Below are positions 50,840 through 62,481 of a DNA stretch of 64,000 bases, one piece after another. A program made the translations under genes and the position numbers. Origin of the DNA: Juglans regia (Eukaryota; Streptophyta; Magnoliopsida; Fagales; Juglandaceae). The notes below the pieces were generated by a model. That model did no database searches, had not been told where the DNA came from, and was given only the letters and a program-made list of their open reading frames with translations. The DNA lies in NCBI RefSeq assembly GCF_001411555.2, contig NC_049903.1:34592145-34656144 (forward strand). Reading direction: 5' to 3'. Every line of letters begins with the position of its first letter. Positions within the stretch are counted from its first letter, which is position 1.

Positions 50840-51575
50840 GTTTTCAATAAAATCCTTGAGTTCTTATGGAAAAATAAAAATCTAAAACCCTAAAAAAATG
50901 AAAAAAAAAAAAAAGAATAAAACTCAATACCATACAAACCGAATCAACATCATGTCTCTCTTTTTAATAAAATCCTTGAGTTTTAATGAAAAAAAACCCT
51001 AAAAGCCTATAAAAGAAGGGTACTTATCATACAAAGGGAAAAAATTAGTCACCAATACAAAAATATAAATTGTCAACACAGATGCTGAAATAAATGCCTA
51101 CCAAATATACAAGCTGAAATTACAAAACTGAAAGAGATACAAACTCTCAACCAATTTGAACTCCAAATAAAAAATTATCAACCAAAATACACAAACTGGG
51201 ATAAATACTAAAAGACATACATTCCACTTGTTCAAATAAATGCCAACTAAAATATACAAACTGAAAAAATAAAACTGGAAGACATATACATTAGTCCAAA
51301 GAAATTTGAACTCCAAACTAGAAAATACTAACCAAAATATACAAAGTTGAAAAACTAACTGAAAGACATACAAATCTCAAAACAACATAATTTCTAAAAT
51401 AAAATACTTCAAATTTCCTACAAGGAGGGAATCAACAAGTCATAATAAATACAAGGAAAACCCTTGAGTTTTGATGAAAAAAAGAAGAATCTAAAAACCT
51501 AAAAAAATGAACCAAAAAAAATATCAAACCCAATAGCATACAAACTAGACCAAATATATAAGAGTAATGCTACTC
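50840..51575. repeat. Imperfect repeats inside the Helitron 2 region
   Basis: A unit with CCTTGAGTTNTNATG and CTAAAANCCTAAAAAAATGAA occurs near 50855, 50975 and 51465. Between them (51090-51380) a shorter unit with CCAAAATATACAAACTGAAA and GAAAGACATACAAA recurs about four times. Copies are diverged. Confidence 0.6.
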
Positions 51576-51719
51576 ATTATTTCAATTTTTATCATCTTCT
51601 CATCATTCCATTATGTGACATTAAATGATTAGAGACTATTTATTCTATCTAATTTGTAAATCTATTATCTAATGTCACATCATGAGATGATGATAAAATA
51701 GATGATGAATAGATTTTTT
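51561..51719. mobile_element. MITE with inverted ends (about 160 bp)
   Basis: The left end AGAGTAATGCTACTCATTAT and inner TATGTGACATTAAATGATTA pair with the right end in reverse (AATCTATTCATCATCTATTT, GATGTGACATTAGATAATAG). Arms are about 60-70 bp. It lies inside the Helitron 2 region. Confidence 0.7.
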
Positions 51720-52151
51720 CAATATATAATACGAACATACTAACTATTCTTAAGAGTAAAAAATAGAAGAATATTTATTAACCTATTAATAACAAAATAT
51801 ACAAATCCGACAATATATATTCAAAACTCGAAAACAATATATAAACTGGATGAAAAGATAAGAGCCATAAACAAATCTCAAAGCAACAAAATTGCAAACC
51901 AGAAACTCCAAACTTCCTGCAAGAAATAGACCAATAAATTAGATCAATTAAAACAAAAAAAAAAAAATAAGAACACAACAACGCTATGACATGTAAAAAA
52001 AAAAAAAACTCCTATTTCAAAATTGACCGAGATAGAAGAGTTAAAAAAAAATAAAAAAGAAACATGCACAAAAAAAAAAAAAAACATAGAGTAATACAAA
52101 AGGAAAAAAATCACAAAGCAAACATACATTGAGAGAAAAAACAAAGATAAA

Positions 52152-52152
<1 letters not shown>

Positions 52153-52199
<47 letters not shown>
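52153..52199 (+). repeat. Poly(A) run of 47 bases
   Basis: Uninterrupted A, within a wider A-rich zone (about 51950-52380). Long frames of Phe on the minus strand here are an artefact of this composition. Confidence 0.9.
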
Positions 52200-52201
<2 letters not shown>

Positions 52202-52719
52202 AATCAACAACACAAGACTTTAAAAACACAACCAACATACATACAAGAACAAAGGAGTGACGAAACAGGAAAAACGATAGACACATTAAGAAAAACCTGA
52301 TTTTCGGAGAAGAAGAGTTCAGATGAGAAATACGTTAGACAGATGAGAAAAAAGAAAAAGAAAAAAAAAGAGCAAATACAAATTGAAAAGAGGCATTACC
52401 ATTACCTTACCTGCCTTCTCATTTGCGAAGGAAAAAAGAAAGCACATATTAATGCTTAATTTTGTATTTACAATTATTTGATCGTAAATTGCATTATGAA
52501 AGGGGTAGCATAATTAATGACGGTGATGACTAAAATGAGATAGTCAGCCCTGGATGGCCCTTCCTTCACAAACAATCACGACCCGGCCAACCCTGCTTTT
52601 TCTTTATTATTAGTAATATCTATACAATACATTTAACGAGTAATAGTATGCATTAAATTTTTATTTTATTTTGATTATATTAAATAATATACGATATATT
52701 TATTATTATTAAATAATTA

Positions 52720-53655
52720 TTTATTAATAATAAATATATCATATCATATTTAATAGAATAAAAATAAAATGATAATATTATTTATAGAATTTTCTTTTAC
52801 TATATTACTTATGTTTCTCTCCTCTTCATATCTTATTTTTATTATTTATTATTTTTATAATATAATATGTGTATGCTTACGATATTTTATTAAAGAATAC
52901 AGAGAGAGAGAGAGAGACGATATTCTCTCCTTTCTTTGAGCTCTCCGTCTCTCTCCTTCCGCCCTTCGTTATTGAACGAGAAAGATAGACAGGAAAATAT
53001 ATAAATAAATAAAGAACCACTCTCACGGCCCAACTCCATCCATCAAACCCGAAAGGTCAGCGAGGAGAGAGATTCCTACTCCTTGCCCTAACTGACCTTC
53101 CCCCTCCTCCCCCCTCTTGTCCCTTCCACATTTCCCAGGCTTTCACCGATCGAAGCCCCAACCTTTTCCTTTTCGTTTTCCCATTTCTACCCGCTCATCG
53201 GTCAGGGACGCTGGCTGATCCTTGATCCACCATATTTATGTTACATATTACCCCCGATTTCGAAGTAGCGGATATGCGATTTCCTTATACTCGAACCTCT
53301 ATCTTCTGGCATCTGAGGGTTAGGGCTCGCATGACCGTGATGAATATTTGAAATTCCGAGGTCCTCAACGGAGTTTCGCCTTCGAAGGTAAAAGCTTGAC
53401 TTTTTCAAGCTCTCCTCTAATTTCTCTATGTTATCGCTTTTTTTTTTTTTAAATAGTAAAAAAAAAAAGAAGAAAGAATATATATGGTTCAACCTTTTCT
53501 TGCTTCGCACGAATATGATATGCTATCCCATCCTCTCATGAATATACGTTTTTTGTGATTGACGATATTCTTGGATTGATTAAGATGATTGTCGTTCTCA
53601 TTATGATATTGATTATGACGTAATGATTAGGGTTAGAGTTAGGGAATTCGGGCGA
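52720..53655 (+). promoter_or_regulatory. Promoter and 5' leader of the RING gene
   Basis: GA repeats at 52900-52917 and a CT-rich leader (52920-53170) suggest the transcription start lies near 52900-53050. A likely leader intron runs from 53388 (CGAAG|GTAAAAG) to 53630 (ATGATTAG|GG). Its use would remove the upstream in-frame ATG at 53623 and make 53656 the first ATG. Confidence 0.45.
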
Positions 53656-56600
53656 ATGGATACTTCTGGCAACAATCCCGACACCCCGCACAGGAGAAGA
53701 TACGGATTGCCATCTGCTTCCAGCATCATTCAGGCACCACTCTCGGCGTTGTTGGAGTACTCGGGCCTTGTTCGTGGCAGCACTGCCAGGTCTAATCACC
53801 AAGAGACCGAGGGTTTGATTCACGGGCGTGTATCTTCTCTTCATGCTCAGGACCAACCTACCACTGCGAGTGCCACCAATCATGGGGAGGTCTCCATTAG
53901 GATAATCGGCGCAGGGGAGCACGACCATGATGACAGGGAAGCCACTGCCACTGGCGCTGCTACGGCTACCGCCACTACTACTGGATTGGTTGTTGGGCAG
54001 CATCAGGGTGGAGAGGTCGCTGCTTCTAATGAGATGGCTGGCATGGCATCCGAGACTCGGGAAGGAGACTCTAGGATTGAGCGTGGCGGTGTGGGAGATG
54101 GAATTTCCCAATCTGTCAATGCAAGTGCTGATGGAGAAGCTGCGGATGCAAGTGCGGCTAATGGGAGGGATTCTTCTTACCAGAGATATGATATTCAGCA
54201 AGCTGCTAGGTGGATTGAACAGGTCCTTCCCTTCTCCTTGCTTCTTTTGGTGGTCTTCATTCGGCAGCATCTGCAAGGTAATTGTTTTTCCAACTCATGC
54301 TTTAATATTGACATTATTTTTTGTTGTTCTCACTTTATTTAATATGCCAGGAAGAGATATGATATTATTAGCTTGATCCGTTTAGGAATTTGTGATGAAA
54401 GTTTTACCATTTTTCCCCAAGTGCCTCAGAGTTGGGCGGACACAAAGAAGTCCAAATCCAGAACTTTGAATTCTCACTTTGCTTAGAGTCAGAGTTGCTT
54501 TTAGACTTTTGACTCTGAGGCAGAGTTAGCTCCAGCTCTGCCCTGAATGCTTCTTGTTGGAACAAAGTCGGAGTTGGAGCCTTAAGAGTCTCGTGAGAAA
54601 GAGATTAGACACACAAAAAATTATTTTCACCCAATTTGAATAAAATCTGGAAACAAAACAACAAATCAAGCTAATGAAATTTGTTGATCAATGAACATGT
54701 GATACCAGAAAGGAATTAGAAACCTATTGATATGATTTTCTCTATTTATTTTGAGATTTTAAAATAATTTCTCATTTCGGAAGATAAATCCCTGTTAGTA
54801 ACTAGATATTAAGAAAAATACATGAACATATGTATATTGCAAAAGAGGCCTGTAACACCTAAGTCCTGCATTAGAAAAGGAATGATTCACGTTGATTGGG
54901 TAAGTTATGAAGGTGATGATGGATGCCAAGTCTCACATTGGCTACTTACGAGCTGAAATTGGGCTTTACAAATGATTTTAGGGAAGCTTCAAATTTGAGT
55001 AGTCCTTCTGGGATTATGGCACAAAACTGTCTCTTTCCCTCAGCCATTACATGTGGTATCAAAAAACCACCTAGTAAGGCCAGTCATGTAATATTAGAGA
55101 ATGTCGAGAATTTAAGAGGGCTATTTGTAACACCCCTGTCCCAAATTGAGAAAAGATATGACTCACATAGAGCGGATAAGCTATAAAGGTGATCATGGAT
55201 GCCAAGTCCCGCATTGATTATTTACTAGGTGAAATTGGGTTTTATGAGTGATTTTATGGAAGCTTCAAGTCGACTAGTCTTTAGGTTTAGCCCAGATGTG
55301 CTTGGCGCTTTCCTTGAGTCATTACATATAAAATTTGTGACTATTTGCAAAGTCCAGAAAATAAACCTATATAATCATAACAACAACAACAAAGCAAAAT
55401 TACGAAATTCCTATTTTAAATTTAATTAAGTCAGGTTTGACAAACTCTCTCCCTTACAAATATTTTGTTCTCAGAATTTTATATTTCTTAGATTTCTATA
55501 CCTTATGATGTTTCTTCCCGTACTACTAATAAAAAAAATTATGTTTCCTCCCAAACTGAATCAAACAAACAACATTTTTCCAGCAACAAGTCCCATGCAA
55601 ACCTTAATGCAAGCTAGAATATGCCCTAGGGAATACTTTATCTAAGGTCTTTTTCCTTTCTCCTTGCTTATCTTGACATATGAGTTAGCAAAATCTCTTA
55701 AACTTAGGCTCTTATACCACTTTTGCAAGGATTCCAGGACATATCAAAATAATAATAATTGCAAGAAAACACAATTATAAAATTCCTGTTTTGCCCTTGA
55801 ATAAAGTTTTGGGTGTGTAAAAACCTAAGATAATTCAAGGCAAAGAAAAAATAAAAAGTGGTGAACAATAAATATTCTGTACAAAATTAATTTAACACAA
55901 CAAATCTGTAAACAGAAGATAATGATTTTAAATGAATTATGAAGAGAATGCTGATGGGAGTCTTGTTATTGTCCGCAAGCAACTATGGATCACCTAATCA
56001 AAGCTCAGCATCAATTCTTGCATCATCATTATAGACTAGGGAGGTAGATGTCAAGGCAATGCTCGAGATCTAGTGGAGATGGGATGGATAGTGGCTATGC
56101 TAGGTCCTATTTGCCTGAAATCCCAAGAGTTGTGATTCGGTAATAGGTGTGATAAATGTCAAGGCAAAGCTCGAGAGATAGAGGAGATGGGAAGGATAGT
56201 GGCTATGGCGGGTTTGATTCGCTTGAATCCCCAAGAGGCTTGATTTGGCTTGACCAAAGGTGTATGCAGTGGAGAGAGAGGGAGGGAGGCCTATTTAATT
56301 ATAACAGTTTTTTTTTTTTAGGTTAATATGCGTAGGGTTGGGCTGAGCTGGGAGAGTTTGGGAAAGGAGGGCTGGGCTATTTATTAATTAAAGTCGAGTT
56401 GGGTTTGAAATTTTTCGGACTTCTGCTTGAATTATGAATTCGACTCTTGACAACTTTTTGTAAGTCCAGCTCTGAATCTGACTTGGAACTCTGATAACTC
56501 CAACTCCAATCTGAGTAGAGAGCAGGAGTCAGAATTTTAAAATTTGTGCACATCCCTAGACGCAACCTCATATGAATACTGAACATTGTAGCATTTCTTG

Positions 56601-59600
56601 CACCTCCATACCACAATGGTGGTGGTGAATGCATTCTTCGGAGGAAAGGGGCCAATGATATTGAACTTCTATGGCAAGCTTTGTTGGATGATATATTCAT
56701 CTTTAGGATATCATTAATTAGTTGTTGATGATAATTAGTTTGCTTGAAGGGAGTTCATATAGATTGAATGATGATCGCAGGGTGAATATTCCTTAGGAAG
56801 TTATTTTTATGCTTGCAGCTAATGATGCTTTTGAAATTCTCTCCTTTTATAATGATTCCAAGGGGCTCCAATTATAACATTAACTAGTCTTTTTGAAGTA
56901 TAATTTTAGACGTGGTTTGAGTTTTTCCTTGAATCATTACAACTATTCATGTCCCCTTAGCTAATTGGCCAAGGTCGTCATATGTATGATAAGTTTATGA
57001 TTTTAAATTTTTCCCTTGGTTATTAAGTGTAAGTGCTCACTTATAGTGTCTTTTTTGACGTTTTAGGTTGTTATAGATTATATATCAGAAAATCACAGAA
57101 GAATTGAGCATGCATTGCTTTTGTTGCTTTCCAAATCAAATTTTCTGTAGGAAGTAAATTTACCTTTCTTGAATTGCTTGCATTGGGGTTTCTGATCATG
57201 AGCATGTCTTAGCCCACATTGTTTTATAAGTAAACAAATGTGGGCTAAAAAATGCTCACATTTTAGGCCCTTTTCCTTTAAAGTTTAATGACCTTGGCCT
57301 TTCTGCTATGGTTTACAGGTTTCTTTGTTACCATATGGATTGCTGCTGTCATGTTCAAGTCAAATGATATTCTACGTAAACAGACCGCTCTCAAGGTACT
57401 ACAATTTGTATATCTGTATTTTTAATGTTTTGGTATGGCCTACCCATTAGGGTGCAGCCTATTGATCAAGGGGCTGGCCTGGGATGAACTGTAAACTCAA
57501 ACATCCTGAGTTTAATTCCACACTAGGAGTTTCCCTAAATTACCTGATATTTAGTTATGGCGTGTGGGGTCATGTATCCGGGGTGTACTCCATGGGAGTG
57601 GGTTTCAAGGGCCCTGCCTGTGAAGTTCTACATCACTAAAATTCCCATTATTAACCAAGGGTATTTTTTATGGCTGCAGGGGGAGAGAAAATTGTCTGTT
57701 CTGGCTGGGATATCTTTTGCATTTACAATTCACGTTGTTGGCGTATACTGGTGGTATCAAAATGACGATCTTTTGTATCCATTGGTGATGCTTCCTCCAA
57801 AAGCTATCCCACCTTTCTGGCATGCTATTTTCATCATTATGGTGAATGGTATGTTTTTCTATGGCTATTATTGTGAACTAATAAAATCATTGATATTTTA
57901 GTTGGGATACATTTAGTGGTTCAACATGTGCACTCAGTAGATCCTTCATTGTATGTCAGTGAGAAAGTTCTACGAACATGTCACTTTGTGGAAACGTTGT
58001 TAATTTTCTTCTGAATTTTGTATTCCTATGAGCATTTCATTTTCTACTAGTGAGTGGTCTTTACAACTCATAAATTTGTTTGTGCACCCACAAATCTGGG
58101 AAGTATATGTTTGTGTATATGGCATGGGATTTTTGTCATAGCTAAAATTTTGCAGCTACACACTTCACTTTTAGTGAAGGGCAGACTTCCCCTATTTTTT
58201 ATGGCCTTTTATATTCATGTTTTGCACGTATGGTAAGGAGGTAATTTGTTGTTTTCATCACTGCAAATTTCCTTCTCTCCATCATGTCTTAGACAGAATA
58301 CTCAAGCACAGAATATTATTTAGTGCGGATGCTTCTTCTGAGTTTTCTTTTCTTTTTTTCATTTTACGACTTTTTTGTATGGTTAGTCTTTTTTATACAT
58401 AATGATAGTATGCTGGTGTGTTCTGGAGCATTGCAATAGTTTCTTAGGTTGGCGTTTCTTTCAGATACCTTGGTTCGGCAGGCGGCAATGATCTTCAAGT
58501 GTATTCTATTGATGTATTACAAGAACAGTAGGGGCCGAAATTATCGTAAGCAGGTGAGCATCTGGCTTTTTTTAAAAGCTTATTTGTGCTCTTCTGTGCT
58601 TGAGCATCTCCAATCATTGTTCTATTTTCCCATTCTTTCCATGAAGAAAAAGTGTTAGATTAACACGATTCATTTATGTATAGCCTTTATTTGCCATTAA
58701 CTTCTGACCAGAGATGTTCATATTTTCCAGGGTCAAATGCTTACTTTGGTCGAGTATTTGCTGCTGCTGTACCGTGCCTTACTGCCTACGCCAGTCTGGT
58801 ATCGATTCTTCTTAAACAAAGAATACGGAAGCCTCTTTTCATCCCTGATGACAGGGTTGTATCTTACTTTCAAGCTTACATCTGTTGTTGAGAAGGTATT
58901 ATTTTCTGTTAGTTCTTTTTTTCCCTAGATTCTTGTATGGTACAATGTTTCTGATCTTTTTATAAAGGATTAACTTTCTGTCAAGAGTTCATTTTTCGAC
59001 ATGCCTATTTTCTTCTCCTCCAACCCTCCTTTTGTTTTTCCCTTCTCTGGGTGGTGATGTTCAGGTGCAATCCTTCTTTGCGGCATTAAAGGCATTATCA
59101 CGTAAAGAGGTGCATTATGGGGCTTGTGCAACATCAGAGCAGGTAATGTGGATTTCCTTTCCCACATGCAAACACAGACACACATCCAAACACACAGATG
59201 CATGGTCTTTCAGCTTCTTTTTATCTCTTTCGGGTATGAAAGGAATTATCACAATGTCAAAAGAAAGTAGTTGAGGCTTGGAACAGTTAGGCTGCAGACA
59301 CAGCTGGTTTTTCTGTCCCATTAACTGTTCTTTTTCTTTTCTGTAGCAGTTTGTTATGCATAGAAGCAAATCACCTTATATGTGTTTACTAGTCATAGTC
59401 CCTTAACAGCCTATCACTTTGTGCATGTTTGTGTGCATGCAGTTTGGGTTTGCGTGCGTACATGTATACATATGCTGATATTTGAAGTATTCTTCTGTTG
59501 CCCACCATACTTATTTTCTTTTACTGATATGGTTAAACTAATGCAAGCTTTTACACTTAGGATTGAATTTTTCCATTTCTTTTAGTTTTAGTTATTAATT

Positions 59601-60921
59601 TGTAGTATATGATTTAAACCCAGGGATTCCAACAGATGACATCCATCATCTTTGTAATTATGTCAGTACGTGTTTAAACAGCTACAAGCCTGCTGCAAAG
59701 TAGCCTGTTGACCTTTTTTTGTGATAGGTAATCAAAAATCTTATTGAATAATGCAAAAGGACGTATGAGATAGAAACACCTAATTAGAAACGAAATAATG
59801 AAAACTCAGCCCATTAAAATCTATAACAGATGCCCAAAGATACAAAGTATCGAAGAAGGTTTTAAGCTCATCCCTCATCCGCTTGTGGTCTTTAAAATCT
59901 TTGTCCCTCCATATACACCACACCAAGCAGATGGGAACCATCTTCCATGCTGCTGCAATTTGAAGATTGCCGTGTAATCCTCTCCAGTTATTGGTCTACA
60001 AATTTCCCATACTTTCTGCACATGCAACATCTTGCCAACCTATCATTGGGATAGTTCAATGCAATTGAATTATACAAAACATTGGTTTTTGGCTTAGTCC
60101 TTGGTTTGGCAGGGGTTCCTTGCACATTTTCTTATGTTAAACATCGTTTGGGAATTAAAAAAAAGAGTTTAAATGACTCAATAAAAAGGCTGAAGTTGTG
60201 ATGTCACACTTTAATATCAACAGTTTTCATTGGGGCCCTGCTTAGTCTAAGATTTTGAGGTTTTCTTGCATCTCATTCAGTGTTTGTGAAAATTCAGGGC
60301 CTGTCTAGGATTTCAAGTTTTTATGTATTTAATAATGCAGGTTAATGCTGCGGGCGACATGTGTGCTATTTGCCAGGAGAAGATGCATTCTCCCATCCTA
60401 CTTCGTTGTAAACACATATTTTGTGAAGACTGTGTATCAGAGTGGTTAGTTTATTTCTGTCATTTTTGCACTCTATACTGTTTATCTGCTTTTGCTACTT
60501 GGGTATATTGGCTTGGCTGGTCTTAATTTTAGATGTTGTGTGCCTTAGCAGTTAGCGTGGTCAATTTGCCTGCTTTGTGCAGGTTAGAGTTGATAGTTGA
60601 CCAAATTTATAGGGACTTCCCAGACTTCGTATATGTTTTCTTTTAGCTTGGTATATCATTTTTTGGTTTTCAAAACTTGTGCCCTTTTTTTAGCCTTAAA
60701 TTGTTAGAAGGTTTAGGCTAGCATTACCTGTAAATATTGGGTAGGGGGTGCTCCAATGCAATCACTCTGCTTACGTTGTTAGGCCATTTGATGACTAATG
60801 GTCCTGTTTTCTCAGGTTTGAGAGGGAACGGACGTGCCCGTTGTGCAGGGCTTTGGTCAAACCTGCGGATCTCAGATCATTTGGGGATGGATCAACTAGT
60901 CTGTTTTACCAGTTGTTCTAA
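53656..60921 (+). CDS. RNFT-type RING finger, multi-span membrane E3 ubiquitin ligase
   Basis: Plant member of the RNFT1/RNFT2 family (ER-membrane RING ligases), At5g01960-like. Exons: 53656-54277, 57319-57395, 57680-57848, 58465-58553, 58731-58895, 59065-59142, 60341-60444 and 60816-60921. All have consensus splice sites and matching phases, giving 469 aa. Residues 1-185 are a low-complexity, Ala/Thr/Gly-rich cytosolic region. Membrane segments follow ([81 protein letters not shown]). The C3HC4 RING is at 408-445 ([17 protein letters not shown]) with all eight ligands present, and the protein ends FYQLF. Exon 7/8 splits the RING after E434. An in-frame ATG at 53623 is an alternative start. 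Intron 1 (3 kb) carries transposons. Confidence 0.93.
54851..55326 (+). mobile_element. TRIM retrotransposon (two 201-bp LTRs, 74-bp interior)
   Basis: LTR copies at 54851-55051 and 55126-55326 both start TGTAACACC, contain GATGCCAAGTC.C.CATTG and GGAAGCTTCAA, and end CATTACA. The interior begins TGTGGTATCAAAA, a methionine-tRNA-type primer site, and ends with a purine-rich AAGAGGG run near 55114-55120. Size and layout are those of a terminal-repeat retrotransposon in miniature. It lies in intron 1 of the RING gene in sense direction. No clear target duplication. Confidence 0.82.
56049..56265. repeat. Tandem duplication, two copies, period 108 bp
   Basis: The unit beginning TGTCAAGGCAATGCTCGAGA and containing GGAGATGGGATGGATAGTGG is repeated from 56157 with about 15-20 percent differences. 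Located in intron 1 of the RING gene. Confidence 0.85.
57437..57655 (+). mobile_element. tRNA-derived SINE in intron 2 of the RING gene
   Basis: A box A-like stretch GTGCAGCCTATTGATCAAGG is followed by the box B-like GAGTTTAATTCC (about 57510). The body has TAAATTACCTGATATTTAG and GGTGTACTCCATGGGAGTGG. Shares TAAATTACCTGA with the SINE at 3480-3690. It ends about 25 bp before the exon 3 acceptor. Confidence 0.65.
59711..60055 (-). mobile_element. 3' end of an L1-type LINE in intron 6 of the RING gene
   Basis: On the minus strand a frame reads [20 protein letters not shown] then [15 protein letters not shown], the conserved C-terminal tail of plant L1 reverse-transcriptase proteins. A stop and a short 3' tail follow, ending in CACAAAAAAA at about 59711. 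The 5' part is missing, as usual for truncated LINE insertions. Antisense to the host gene. Confidence 0.8.
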
Positions 60922-61474
60922 ATTCTTATTGCTTTAAACCAGGGAGTTTTTCTGCTTTGAATTCCTGAGTCGTTATTCGAAGCAGCCTTCTCCCAATCTT
61001 TTCATCAAAACAGGTAGTTCGGCCACTCTGCCATGTTCATGTGTTGCTCTGGAAAGTTAATTTAAGTGCCTGGCTTAGCTAGAATCGAACTGGCAATATG
61101 TTCATATGTTGTAATTGAGAAAGGTTGGAAATGTATGTAACTACGGAGGAAGTTCTCGTGAGGACTTACCATATATGTAACTGTTCGTTTTCCCATGAAT
61201 GGATGATTTTTTCCCCCTCTCTGTTTGTCTCAATTCTCCCACTCTATCATTATTCTCCTCGATGCGCCTAATGTTTATTTCTCACAACCTCTCAATTTGA
61301 AGTGTTCTGCGCTTCGATTCGATCGTGTGTGGTGGAACCTTAAAAGTTTCATGTGTCCAAACAGCGGGAAACGTGCGATACTATATACTTCGTTGGGAGA
61401 AAAGCTGTACCAGACCGACAATTCATATTCTTTGCCATGTTTATCAGATCATGAACGATACAGTACTTGATAGT
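60922..61474 (+). other. 3' untranslated and downstream region of the RING gene
   Basis: Follows the stop at 60919-60921. No further gene recognised. The short frame at 61225-61470 has no family features. Confidence 0.5.
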
Positions 61475-61650
61475 TTAACTTAGTTGAGGTTTGGATAGTA
61501 AGTTGAGATGAGAGTTGAAAGTTGAATAAAATATTGTTAGAATATTATTTTTTAATATTATTATCTTTGAATATGAAAAAGTTGAATTGTTTATTTTATT
61601 TTATATTAAAATTTGATAAAGTTGTAATGATTAGATGAGTAAGAGGTCCT
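61475..61650 (-). mobile_element. MITE copy (same family as 24994-25173, opposite orientation)
   Basis: The reverse complement matches 24994-25173 along about 170 bp (CATTACAACTTTATCAAATT, AATAATATTAAAAAATAATA, TTCTAACAATATTTTAT). Confidence 0.78.
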
Positions 61651-61765
61651 AAATCTTGTGATTTGACTGGGTGTTTTGTACATAATTTCCAACGGAAAGA
61701 GTGGGCTTCAAGTAAATATAAAATGATAAAATAAAGGGAAAAACCAAAGGGCCTTTACCTGTTTA

Positions 61766-62349
61766 AGAGCACTCTCATTGGATTAGTCAAAGTTAAATGA
61801 CAATTTTGATGAATGTAAGAGAAATTTAACTTTTGACTATTCTATTTACATTGATCTCCATATTGGAATAACTATTTTTTCATTATATAATAATAAAATA
61901 ATATAAGATGAATTTGGTTTTGATTATTCACATTAAATCTTCACATTAGATTATATATTGATTCATTATATGGTAATGAATAATTAATAATTTCAAAAAT
62001 ATATAATTTTTTTAATTATTAATTTATTTAATTTTATCATACTTTACTATTCTACTTATTATATGTTAATTAATAATCATGTTCTTATTAAATTAATATA
62101 TCACTAAGTCAAATTAATATATTGACTGTGATAAAATATGTGATAGAAAGAAAGGGAGAGATAAATAATTAATAAAATATGTATTTGATGTATGTATAGT
62201 AACTTTCAAATTTAGAAAAACTTTTGAAAGTCACTGTAGCTAAATTTTAAATATTTGGAATTTGACTAATCCATTGTGAATATATTTTACTCTTTAATAG
62301 CTAAATACTTATTGGATTTAGCTTTTAGCTAATCCAATGAGAGTGCTCT
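61766..62349. mobile_element. MITE with perfect 21-bp terminal inverted repeats (584 bp)
   Basis: The left end AGAGCACTCTCATTGGATTA(G) is repeated exactly, inverted, at the right end (62329-62349). Further inner pairing includes TTAAATG/TAAATTT-type blocks. Flanks are TA on the left (61764-61765) and ATA on the right, compatible with a TA-type target but not decisive. Interior AT-rich, non-coding. Confidence 0.9.
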
Positions 62350-62481
62350 ATAAGCCAATGTATGCATGGAAGGGGAAGATTTGGCATTGTGTATTCACTA
62401 CTCGAGCGCATTATGGACCACTAGCAATATGAGTGGTGGCAGCGACAACTTTCTTATACCTTCCTTTTAAATGAATGATAT

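Larger units (their letters stand above)
49766..52430 (-). mobile_element. Second Helitron remnant (3' end at 49766; 5' end not found)
   Basis: On the minus strand the sequence ACTAGGCAAATGTACTTTGC continues ACGTCGCAACTGTTCTAG and is followed by T. This is the same kind of terminus as the Helitron at 33487 (shared CTAGGCAAA, TTTGCACGT, final CTAG). Just upstream lie RPA-like exons, a gene type often carried by plant Helitrons. No Rep/helicase was seen, and no TC-type left end could be fixed before the RING gene promoter, so the right limit is a guess. Confidence 0.6.
54427..56560. mobile_element. Possible decayed hAT-like element in intron 1
   Basis: The right end, read in reverse, begins CTAGGGATGTGCACAAATTT and goes on with GATTGGAGTTGGAGTTATC, a style typical of non-autonomous hAT elements. 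The left side (54427-54590) has related CAGAGTTGGGCGGACAC and GTCGGAGTTGGAGCC. Arms are poorly paired and no 8-bp duplication is seen, so this is tentative. Confidence 0.3.

Noticed and set aside
51944..52286. Phe-rich minus-strand frames
   Set aside because: Translation of the poly(A) region; no real protein composition.
53620..53645. Telomere-like TTAGGGTTAG-type sequence
   Set aside because: Only two or three imperfect units and not the plant TTTAGGG repeat. It coincides with a likely splice acceptor zone.
53536..54276. 246-codon open frame antisense to RING exon 1
   Set aside because: It mirrors exon 1 of a well-supported gene on the other strand, has no family features and arises from the Ala/Thr-rich codon pattern.
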